Part shown: in pieces, positions 56,913 to 64,000 of the stretch
Numbering within the stretch: position 1 is the first letter of the stretch
Layout: every line of letters begins with the position of its first letter
Source: Citrobacter braakii
Lineage (GTDB): Bacteria; Pseudomonadota; Gammaproteobacteria; Enterobacterales; Enterobacteriaceae
DNA length: 64,000 nt
Direction of reading: 5' to 3'
NCBI RefSeq assembly: GCF_002075345.1
Contig: NZ_NAEW01000013.1
Location: 1 to 64,000, forward strand
Notes under the pieces: generated by a model
Seen by the model: only the letters and a program-made list of their open reading frames with translations
Told to the model about the DNA's origin: nothing
Database searches by the model: none
Made by a program: the position numbers and the translations under genes

Positions 56913-57512
56913 TTACTGCTCGCGGCTCAGCGTTAATCCCACATCACCGCCAGGATGTACAGACAATAGCGTCTCTTTTGAGTAACCGCTTTCGCTCATC
57001 AGACAGGCGCAGGCGGCGTCAAAGATAGCCAGGACCAGTAAAATTGAGGTGGTGGCCAACATGTTCAACGGGTCGGCCTCACGCTGGACGCCGGTGGAAA
57101 TCACCAGCCTCGACGCTTTAGCAATGGCTGAGTCGGCGTTTTCAGTCACGCTCAGGATGGGCACATTTCTCGCAGCCAGTCCGGGCAGCAGTCGGGTGAG
57201 TTCATCCGAATTTCCCCCGCGTGATAGCATAATGACCAGGTCGTCGGCGCGTAAAAAACCGAGATCGCCATGCGCCGCATCCGTCGCGTTGAGGTAAATC
57301 GCCGGACGTTCCACGCAGGCGAGCATGTGCGCAACTTTACGCGCCGCAATACCGGATGTACCGACGCCAGTGACGACGATTTTCCCCTGGCAACCGCGCA
57401 GCTCCGCCATTAGCGACTGCCAGACCGGTTCAGTCAGATGCTGTCCCAGACCTGCGAGGGCATCGCTATAGAGCTGAAATACGCCGGTGGCCTGAGACCA
57501 GGAGTCACTCAT
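56913..57512 (-). CDS. SIS-domain sugar-phosphate isomerase, KdsD/GutQ-like without CBS domains
   Basis: 199-residue protein consisting of a single SIS domain. It resembles the isomerase half of arabinose-5-phosphate isomerases (KdsD, GutQ) but lacks their CBS pair, like the minimal enzyme known from uropathogenic E. coli. Compared with KdsD (from memory), the positions of catalytic Glu111, Glu152 and His193 are kept (Glu104, Glu145, His186 in SVHPGGD), but Lys59 is Thr52 (GVGTSG). It overlaps the kinase gene by four bases, so it acts on the product or substrate of that kinase. The reaction is unproven. Confidence 0.8.
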   Translation of the reverse strand: MSDSWSQATGVFQLYSDALAGLGQHLTEPVWQSLMAELRGCQGKIVVTGVGTSGIAARKVAHMLACVERPAIYLNATDAAHGDLGFLRADDLVIMLSRGGNSDELTRLLPGLAARNVPILSVTENADSAIAKASRLVISTGVQREADPLNMLATTSILLVLAIFDAACACLMSESGYSKETLLSVHPGGDVGLTLSREQ

Positions 57513-59146
57513 GCGTCCTCCTGCATCAGTTGGCGGTATTTCATATGATCCTGATACATCTCGTGGAATACCCGATATTTGCGATCGTAGTACTGCTTAA
57601 TGCGATTGGTCTGCGGGGTGACCGTTTTACCAATCCGGCTCATTGCCGACATCGCTTCCGGGAACGTGTCGAACACGCCTGCGGCGATAGTCCCCATCAT
57701 CGCGCCGCCCAGCAGCATGGCTTCGCTCTCTTCAGGCAGCAGCATGGCGCAACCGGTGGCGTTGGCATGCTCCTGAACGAAGATTGGGTTTTTCGTCCCG
57801 CCGCCGCTGGCCATAATCGTATCGATGGTGTAGCCGCTTTGGTTCATCGTTTCAATGATATGGCGCGTTCCCAGCGCAATGGCCTGGATGGTTGCGAGGT
57901 ACTGGAGCGCCATATCTTCCGGCGTGCGGGACAGCTTCAGTCCGGTGATTGCTCCCGTGAGCGTGGGGTTAGCGCGCGGCGAGCGGTTGCCGTGGAAATA
58001 GGGCAGGATGTGCATGTCTCGGGTCAAAAAGGCGATATCTTCCGGCTCACCAGCCATTTTACGCAGCAGCGCATTCAGCACTTCATAAATGGTTTGCCCC
58101 TGAGACTTAGCCTGCGTCAGCAGGGTTTCGTAACACGGATGCGACTGAATAACGTGGTCGATTAACGCCCCGGTTGCTGACTGCCCGCCTTCATTGAGCC
58201 AGTATTCCGGCAGTACGGCTGAGTAGTAAGGACCCCAGACGCCGCCGATAAAACGCGGCTCTTTGGAAATCGCCATGTGTCCGGTGGAGGTGCCACCAAT
58301 TAGCGCGACACGACGGTCAAAATCCGCCACCTCGCCGGAAACTCCGCTTGCGCCGAGCGTACCGAGCGTGCCGGCGTGGGCATCGATTATCGAGACGCTG
58401 ACCGCGGTCCCCGGAATCAGTCCCATTTCGCTGGCGGCGCGCGCGGACAGCCCGTGACCGAGCGGTTCGCCCATGGTTTTCACGTAGCGACCAATTTTGG
58501 CAGCATCATGTTCCAGCAGGTCTTCCAGCCCAATCTGGCGGAAATAGCTGGCATCCCATTTGTCTTCATGGCCCATATAGGTCCATTTACACACTGTCGA
58601 ACACAATGATCGTGTGTCATCGCCAGTTGCGCGCCAGGTCAGAAAATCGGGCAGATCAAAGTAGTAACCCGCATTGGCCCAGGTATTGGGCATATGCTGC
58701 TTCAGCCACAGCAGCTTGGGCGTTTGCATTTCCGGGGAGATAATGCCGCCAACGTAGTCCAGCACCCGATGATGCAGGGCGTTAATGCGTTCAGCCTGGG
58801 TAATGGCGCGGTGATCCATCCACACAATGATGTTCTGTTCGCTGCGCCCGGACGGGCTGATGGTCAGCGGTTTACCTTCTTTATCCAGCACCACCAGTGA
58901 GCAGGTAGCGTCAAAGCCCAGACCTTTCACCTGGATTGGGTTGATATCCGACTGGTTAATCGCATCGCGAACCGCGTTACACACCGCCTGCCAGATGTTA
59001 TCGGAAGACTGCTCAACAAAATCGGCCTGCGGGCGGTAAATCTCGATAGCCCGACTGGCCTGGCCGACCATTCTGCCGTTGAGATCAAACACGCCGGCAC
59101 GGGCGCTTCCGGTTCCGACATCCACACCAATAAAGTAACTTGCCAT
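57509..59146 (-). CDS. FGGY-family carbohydrate kinase, D-ribulokinase type
   Basis: 545-residue kinase of the FGGY pentulose-kinase subfamily that includes D-ribulokinases. The N-terminal phosphate-binding segment FIGVDVGTGSARAGVFD (residues 5-21), the catalytic Asp255 in SIIDAHAGTLG and the ATP-binding ASGGGTKNPIF near residue 445 are present. Expected to phosphorylate an imported pentulose or polyol in the cytoplasm. AGGAG precedes the ATG. It overlaps the SIS gene by four bases and lies 17 nt after a permease gene. The exact substrate is not readable from sequence. Confidence 0.85.
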   Translation of the reverse strand: MASYFIGVDVGTGSARAGVFDLNGRMVGQASRAIEIYRPQADFVEQSSDNIWQAVCNAVRDAINQSDINPIQVKGLGFDATCSLVVLDKEGKPLTISPSGRSEQNIIVWMDHRAITQAERINALHHRVLDYVGGIISPEMQTPKLLWLKQHMPNTWANAGYYFDLPDFLTWRATGDDTRSLCSTVCKWTYMGHEDKWDASYFRQIGLEDLLEHDAAKIGRYVKTMGEPLGHGLSARAASEMGLIPGTAVSVSIIDAHAGTLGTLGASGVSGEVADFDRRVALIGGTSTGHMAISKEPRFIGGVWGPYYSAVLPEYWLNEGGQSATGALIDHVIQSHPCYETLLTQAKSQGQTIYEVLNALLRKMAGEPEDIAFLTRDMHILPYFHGNRSPRANPTLTGAITGLKLSRTPEDMALQYLATIQAIALGTRHIIETMNQSGYTIDTIMASGGGTKNPIFVQEHANATGCAMLLPEESEAMLLGGAMMGTIAAGVFDTFPEAMSAMSRIGKTVTPQTNRIKQYYDRKYRVFHEMYQDHMKYRQLMQEDA

Positions 59147-59163
59147 AATTTTTTCTCCTGAAA

Positions 59164-60117
59164 TCAGGCTTTACGATTCTGTAATGCGATAAAGAGGATC
59201 AGCACCGCGCCCCACAGGGCCATCGTCAGATAGCTGCTCACCCCCAGCAAGTTAAGGCCGCTTTCCAGCATTTGCAGCACAATCAGCGCCAGTACCAGGC
59301 CGATAATGCGCCCGAAACCGCCATCCGGGTTGATGCCGCCGAGGACGGAGGCAAGGATGGTGACCAGCAGGTATGACTCACCGTATCCGGCTTTTGCCGA
59401 GTTGAATTTCGCCATCATCAGAATGGCGGCGACCCAGCCGAGCAGGGCAGAAATCACGTACACGGAAATTTGTACCCGGACGGTATTTACGCCGCTGTAG
59501 CGGGTAGCCTGTTCATTGGAACCCACGAGATACAGACTGCGCCCAAGCGTGGTGTGCTCCAGCAGTACCCACAGCAGGATTGCCACCAGGAAAAAGAGCA
59601 GCAGCGCTACCGGAATACCGGCAATCGTGGCGTTACCAAGATATTGAATGGCGGTCGGGAAACCGGAAATCACTGTCCCATTGGAAAGCAGAATATTCAG
59701 CCCGGAGATAAGCGTCATCGTGCCGAGCGTGGCGAGAATCGGCGAAACCCCGACCCAGGCAATCAGCGCGCCGTTGAGCGTACCGATTGCGACCGCCACG
59801 GCAGCGCCTGCCATCAGCGCCAGCACCAGAAACAGCGGGTTATCCGGATGGGTGACGATAATCGCCGCCATTACCAGCGAGCAGGCATTCGCTCCTGCAA
59901 TTATCGACAGGTTTATGCCGCCGGTCAGCATGGTCATACCCATCCCGAGGGCCAGCATGCCAAGGATCGGCAGCTGCGAGCCAATCGACTGGAAGTTAGC
60001 GACGCTGAAAAAACGGCTGCCGAGCAGGGCCGAGAAGACCAGGGCGACGACCACAATAATGACGCATTGCAGACGAATGATGGCATCACCGGGTAAAAAT
60101 CTGGCGATTGTTTTCAT
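59164..60117 (-). CDS. sugar ABC transporter permease (RbsC-like) 1
   Basis: 317-residue inner-membrane permease of the ribose/galactose (CUT2) type with about eight to ten hydrophobic segments. The motif GINLSIIAGANACSL (Gly-rich periplasmic-side segment) and the EAA-like GGINPDGGFGRIIGLVLALI region are visible. It forms a heterodimer with the neighbouring permease. Its gene starts one nt after the other permease gene stop, and it ends 17 nt before the kinase start. Confidence 0.9.
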   Translation of the reverse strand: MKTIARFLPGDAIIRLQCVIIVVVALVFSALLGSRFFSVANFQSIGSQLPILGMLALGMGMTMLTGGINLSIIAGANACSLVMAAIIVTHPDNPLFLVLALMAGAAVAVAIGTLNGALIAWVGVSPILATLGTMTLISGLNILLSNGTVISGFPTAIQYLGNATIAGIPVALLLFFLVAILLWVLLEHTTLGRSLYLVGSNEQATRYSGVNTVRVQISVYVISALLGWVAAILMMAKFNSAKAGYGESYLLVTILASVLGGINPDGGFGRIIGLVLALIVLQMLESGLNLLGVSSYLTMALWGAVLILFIALQNRKA

Positions 60118-60118
60118 C

Positions 60119-61108
60119 TCAAAGCTCCCTTGCCAGTTTGCGTTTTTCGTTCCAGGCCGTGGCGCTAATGCTGACCAGGATAATGGCGCCGCTGAACACG
60201 GTGTGCCAGTAAGAGGAGACGCTGAGCAGCGTCAGGCCATTTTGTAAGAAGGCCAGCAGAACCACGCCGAGCAGGGTTCCGGTTAATGTTCCGCGTCCGC
60301 CGCTCATGCTGGTTCCGCCGAGCACGACCGCCGCCAGCACCGTCAACTCAAAGCCGAGCAGCGAATTGGGCGCAACTGACTGGGTGATTTGCGCCTGAAC
60401 CACGGCGGCAACGCCTGCCAGAATGCCCATGTAGCCATACACGTAGAAATGCAGCTTCAGCAGATTCAGCCCCAGGCGCGAGGCCGCATCACGATTACCG
60501 CCCATGGCGTAAACCTGACGGCCAAGACGGGTATAGTTCATCAGCACGGCGGTAAAGATGATCACAGCCGCCAGGCACAGCAGAGGCAGTGTCAAGCCGT
60601 AGTCGTAGCCATCCGCCGCGGTGAACGAGAACCAATTGATGCCGTTCATAAACCAGTCCGGAAAGCCGTACAGCCAGGTGCCTTTGGTGGCGTACACCAG
60701 CAGACCGTAGTAAACGTTCAACGTGGCGATGGTAATGATGATGGCCGGAACGCGCAGCCAGTAGACCAGGAAACCATTAATAAGTCCCAGCAGCAGACCC
60801 ACCGCAATCGCGATGATTAACGCCAGCGCGAAGTTGCCGCCGTGGCCGATAACCCAACTGGCCATCGCATACTGGGCTATCGCGGTCATCGCCGGAAATG
60901 AGATGTCGATCCCGCCGGAAATCAGTACCACAAACAGCCCGCAGGCAAGGATGCCGAGAATCGCATAGCTGGTAGCCACATCCGTCAGGTTCCCCAAAGA
61001 CAAGAACTCATCGGTGCTGATGCTCAGCCCAACGGCAAGGGCCACAACCAGCAGGCCCAGCCAAAATTCATGTTGCCCGATTAAACGGGAGAGATGCATC
61101 TTATTCAT
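60119..61108 (-). CDS. sugar ABC transporter permease (RbsC-like) 2
   Basis: 329-residue CUT2-type permease with the family segments SGGIDISFPAMTAIAQYA and AVVLGGTSMSGGRGTLTGTLLGVVLL. About nine hydrophobic segments. It overlaps the ATPase gene by eight bases. The two permeases are distinct and of different length, so the transport channel is likely a heterodimer, as in autoinducer-2 type transporters. Confidence 0.9.
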   Translation of the reverse strand: MNKMHLSRLIGQHEFWLGLLVVALAVGLSISTDEFLSLGNLTDVATSYAILGILACGLFVVLISGGIDISFPAMTAIAQYAMASWVIGHGGNFALALIIAIAVGLLLGLINGFLVYWLRVPAIIITIATLNVYYGLLVYATKGTWLYGFPDWFMNGINWFSFTAADGYDYGLTLPLLCLAAVIIFTAVLMNYTRLGRQVYAMGGNRDAASRLGLNLLKLHFYVYGYMGILAGVAAVVQAQITQSVAPNSLLGFELTVLAAVVLGGTSMSGGRGTLTGTLLGVVLLAFLQNGLTLLSVSSYWHTVFSGAIILVSISATAWNEKRKLAREL

Positions 61109-62609
61109 TGATTACCTCGACCACTTCAGCAATCTCCTCTTCACGGCACTGATGAGGATTAAATTCCGCCACCAGCCTGCCGCGACGCATCACCAGCACG
61201 CGGTGGCTGTTGTAATACGCTTCCGGGATTTCATCGCAAATCATCAGCACCGCCATACCCTGTTCCGCCAAATCGCGGGCTATCTGGTAAATACCCTCTT
61301 TGTTGGCGATATCTACGCCTACGGTAGGGGAGTCGAGGATCAGGATGCGGGGGTTAGTCGCCACCCATTTGGCAATGGCGATACGCTGGGCATTACCGCC
61401 GGAAAGGGTTTTAACCGGCAGGTGTGGATCGGACACTTTGATATTCAGCTCGCGGATCAAGTCGGCGACCAGTTTTTGCGCTTTACGGTGATCGAGCAGG
61501 CCGCTGCCGGTATGCAGTTGATCAAACACCGTGACGATGGTGTTGTCGTAGATCGACTGCTCCATGATCAGCCCCTGCGTCAGGCGATCTTCTGAGACGT
61601 AGCCGATCCCATGTTTGATGGCGTCATGGTTATTGCGAAGAGTGACCGGCTGGCCGTTAATGCGAATCTCACCGCTTTCTGGGTGCGTCATGCCAAACAG
61701 GCTCAGACAAAGTTCGGTGCGTCCGGCGCCCAGCAGGCCCACAATGGAGACAATCTCGCCGCCGTGCAGCGACAGATTAATGTTTTGGTATTTGCCTCTG
61801 CGGCTGAGGTTGCGCAGTTCCAGCAGGGGCTCTTGCTCAATAGCGGGTCTTTCCGGCAGCGGGCTATAGTGGAAGCGTTGTCCGGTCATCAGGAAAGCCA
61901 GCTCGTGGCTGTCGAGTTCGCTGGCAGGATAAGTGCCCACCAGTTTGCCGTCGCGCATCACGCTGATGCGGTCAGCCACTTCCATCACTTCATCCAGACG
62001 GTGGCTGACAAACACTACACAAATTCCGGCAGCTTTTAGTTCGTTAACGACCCGTAGCAGGCCATTAACCTCCTGACGGGTTAGTGAGGCGGTAGGCTCG
62101 TCCATAATCACCAGACGCGCGTCGGCGGCAATCGCCCGGCAAATGGCGACCAGTTGTCGGTCGGCAATCGAGAGTTTTTCAACCTTTTTATCGGGATCGA
62201 TGTTCACACCGATGCGCTTCATGGCTGCCAGCGCCTGCTGCTTCATGGCGCCACGACGTACCCAGATATCGCCACCGGGCAGATAGCGGTTAACCGCGAT
62301 ATTCTCCGCGACGCTAAAGTTAGGGAATAACGACAGGTCCTGGTAAATAACCTGAATGCCATAATGGGAAGAGAGCTGCGGCGTCAGGTGATGGAACAAT
62401 TTGCCATCGAGTAAAATCTGCGCGCCTTTTTCCGGATGATAAACTCCGGAGATCACTTTAATAATGGTACTTTTACCACAGCCGTTTTGACCCGCCAGAC
62501 AGTGAACTTCGCCTTTTCTCAGCGTCAGATTCACGTTATCCAGCGCCAGCACGCCCGGGAATTGTTTGCTGATATTCTCAAGAGTGATAAATGCGGTGGT
62601 GTCTGCCAT
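61101..62609 (-). CDS. sugar ABC transporter ATP-binding protein (RbsA-like)
   Basis: 502-residue fused double nucleotide-binding protein of the CUT2 family. First half: Walker A GQNGCGKSTIIKV, signature EKLSIADRQLV, Walker B LVIMDEPTAS. Second half: degenerate P-loop GLLGAGRTELCLS, signature TLSGGNAQRIAIAKW and LILDSPTVGVD. ATG 62609 is chosen because AGGGG lies 8 nt upstream; the in-frame TTG at 62615 is too close to it. It follows the binding-protein gene after a 97-nt interval containing a hairpin. Confidence 0.92.
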   Translation of the reverse strand: MADTTAFITLENISKQFPGVLALDNVNLTLRKGEVHCLAGQNGCGKSTIIKVISGVYHPEKGAQILLDGKLFHHLTPQLSSHYGIQVIYQDLSLFPNFSVAENIAVNRYLPGGDIWVRRGAMKQQALAAMKRIGVNIDPDKKVEKLSIADRQLVAICRAIAADARLVIMDEPTASLTRQEVNGLLRVVNELKAAGICVVFVSHRLDEVMEVADRISVMRDGKLVGTYPASELDSHELAFLMTGQRFHYSPLPERPAIEQEPLLELRNLSRRGKYQNINLSLHGGEIVSIVGLLGAGRTELCLSLFGMTHPESGEIRINGQPVTLRNNHDAIKHGIGYVSEDRLTQGLIMEQSIYDNTIVTVFDQLHTGSGLLDHRKAQKLVADLIRELNIKVSDPHLPVKTLSGGNAQRIAIAKWVATNPRILILDSPTVGVDIANKEGIYQIARDLAEQGMAVLMICDEIPEAYYNSHRVLVMRRGRLVAEFNPHQCREEEIAEVVEVINE

Positions 62610-62664
62610 GGACAATACCCCTGCGAGCGCCCGGATGGACGCTGAGTGTTAGTTTGGTTGATAG

Positions 62665-62684
62665 CGCCGGCCAGACGGCCGGCG
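62665..62684 (-). promoter_or_regulatory. intercistronic hairpin between binding protein and ATPase
   Basis: CGCCGGCC / GGCCGGCG arms (62665-62672 with 62677-62684, loop of four). No T-run follows, so it looks like a stabilising or partially terminating stem that lets the binding-protein message accumulate above the rest. Confidence 0.65.
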
Positions 62685-62712
62685 TTAAGGTTCCCTGGTG
62701 TTGGCTAAAGCC

Positions 62713-63696
62713 TTAGAAACCAAGTGATTGTGCGTTGTCTTTGGTGACTTCGAGGATCTTGTTAAAGCGGATCACTTTCTTCTCCGTGTCGATATCGGCT
62801 TTCCCTAAACCATCGATACTCAGGTCGGCGTTAACTTCTTTGCCCTGCAACAGCTGATCGGCAACCGTTACCAGCGCGTAGCCCGCGTCTTTTGGATCCC
62901 ACAGCAGCGCTTTTTTGATATCACCGCGCATCAGGTAAGGTGCAGCCTGTGCTGGCATTGCAATCCCGACAACGGCGATTTTATCTTTGGCGCGTTTTTT
63001 CTGCACAGCCTGACCCGCCCCGATTGGACCCAGCGAGCCGAAACCGATAATGCCTTTCATCTGCGGATAAGTTTTCATGAGGTCCAGCGTTGTGGCGTAG
63101 GATTTATCGATGCTTTCCGCAACCGGCAGACGTGAAGTGACCTCAAACATTTCCGGATATTTTTCTTTCTGGTACTTAATTGCATAATCCGCCCACGCGT
63201 TATGCAGCGGCACCGTCAGTGAACCGACATAGATGGCGTAACCCCCTTTGCCGCCCATGTTTTTTGCTAACTCATCGACGTTGGCCTGTGCGTATTTTTC
63301 ACTATCGATGGTTTCGATATCCCATTGGCCAATTTGCTCATCCGGGGATTCGTGCGTCAGAACGACAATGCCTTTATCGCGCGCTTTTTTCAGTACTGGC
63401 TCAAGGACCTTGGCATCATTCGGTACCACGATGATGGCGTTGACGTTTTTGGCGATCAGATCCTCAATCACTTTGACCTGCTGTGCCGGATCCGGCGTGG
63501 AAGGCCCGGTCTGGTAAGCATTCACATCCAGTTTTTTTGCTGCTTCATTAACACCGGTTTCCATCCGGTTAAACCACGGAATCCCGGTGACTTTGGCAAC
63601 CACAGCAATTTCATATTTTTCCGCCGCAAAGGACGTGCCGGACAACATGCATGCAGAAACCAGGGTTGCACTGAGTAATGCGAGTTTGAATTTCAT
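62713..63696 (-). CDS. periplasmic sugar-binding protein (RbsB-like)
   Basis: 327-residue substrate-binding protein of the ribose/galactose (periplasmic-binding-protein-I) family. A cleavable signal peptide of about 24 residues ends SGTSFA-AEK. The mature part begins YEIAVVAKVTGIPWFNRMETGVNEAA, and the hinge region VEDLIAKNVNAIIVVPNDA is typical. First gene of the operon; AAAGG precedes the ATG. The sugar bound cannot be told from sequence. Confidence 0.92.
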   Translation of the reverse strand: MKFKLALLSATLVSACMLSGTSFAAEKYEIAVVAKVTGIPWFNRMETGVNEAAKKLDVNAYQTGPSTPDPAQQVKVIEDLIAKNVNAIIVVPNDAKVLEPVLKKARDKGIVVLTHESPDEQIGQWDIETIDSEKYAQANVDELAKNMGGKGGYAIYVGSLTVPLHNAWADYAIKYQKEKYPEMFEVTSRLPVAESIDKSYATTLDLMKTYPQMKGIIGFGSLGPIGAGQAVQKKRAKDKIAVVGIAMPAQAAPYLMRGDIKKALLWDPKDAGYALVTVADQLLQGKEVNADLSIDGLGKADIDTEKKVIRFNKILEVTKDNAQSLGF

Positions 63697-64000
63697 AGTT
63701 GTACCTTTCGTAGGGGGCAGGACATGTCACGGCGTGAAGTTAACAACGAATGGAAGAGGGAATGAATTACAAGTTTGGTGAATGTGATCTATGCCCATTA
63801 TTGTAATTTTATGGAAAATAAATGGTTAAATATTGGTTAAATTTGAACGGAAATACACTCAGGAATTTAAATTCAGTGTTAACAAAGCATTAAAATGAAA
63901 CCATAAATTAACAAATTGTTATCATTTTACTTAAGTTGTGGCGACGAAAAGGTATTTGGGAGGATGTTGCTGAAGAAGAAATTGTTGAAATTGAGAACTG
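63697..64000. other. upstream region of the ABC operon
   Basis: 304 bases without a recognisable gene, AT-rich. They should hold the promoter of the minus-strand operon. A TGTGA half-site (63784-63788) could be half of a CRP site but the second half is poor. No regulator gene is visible before the window ends; it probably lies beyond. Confidence 0.5.

Noticed and set aside
63784-63799. possible CRP site upstream of the ABC operon
   Set aside because: Only the TGTGA half fits; the second half reads CCCAT, so I did not call it.

Overview
The window is a piece of an enterobacterial chromosome. Nearly every gene matches the Escherichia coli / Salmonella backbone in sequence, length and order: end of an rrn operon, kgtP, pssA, pat, trxC, ung, srmB, nadB, rpoE-rse, lepAB, rnc-era-recO-pdxJ-acpS, purL, glmY-glrK-qseG-glrR-glnB, hmp-glyA. 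The phenylpropionate (hca) operon, together with a yfhH-murQ-PTS cluster beside acpS/yfhL, fits a Citrobacter-like organism best. The genus is an inference from gene content and from similarity to remembered E. coli proteins; no search was run.

Layout. 1-9.4 kb: 5S rRNA with its terminator, then kgtP, yfiM, pssA, pat, tapT, trxC, yfiF and ung. 9.5-14.1 kb: grcA with a perfect FNR box, srmB, trmN6, and nadB with a perfect NadR box. 14.3-24.3 kb: the envelope-stress operon (rseD leader, rpoE, rseABC), then lepA-lepB-rnc-era-recO-pdxJ-acpS, then yfhL. 24.3-28.8 kb: a MurR/RpiR-type regulator divergent from a MurNAc-6-P etherase paralogue and a PTS EIIBC permease, then pgpC and tadA. 28.8-41.9 kb: mltF, purL (PurR box), the GlmY small RNA with sigma-54 promoter and three GlrR boxes, glrK-qseG-glrR, glnB, hmp and glyA.

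42-64 kb is the accessory part. hcaEFCBD and divergent hcaR encode the first steps of 3-phenylpropionate/cinnamate breakdown. hcaR is separated from hcaT by a four-gene sugar cluster: a YphH-like ROK repressor divergent from a YphG-like DUF5107/TPR protein, a sugar-porter MFS permease and an aldose-1-epimerase-like protein. After hcaT and csiE comes a six-gene minus-strand operon: periplasmic sugar-binding protein, ABC ATPase, two permeases, a pentulokinase-type FGGY kinase and a small SIS-domain sugar-phosphate isomerase. This operon looks like a complete uptake-and-phosphorylation route for an unidentified sugar, probably a pentulose or related compound, and is the best candidate here for undescribed biology.

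Where upstream start codons are possible, starts were chosen from ribosome-binding sites and from the usual length of the family. Several regulatory sites could be read directly (FNR, NadR, PurR x2, sigma-E, sigma-54, GlrR, NsrR). No insertion sequences, prophage, tRNA genes or CRISPR arrays were seen.
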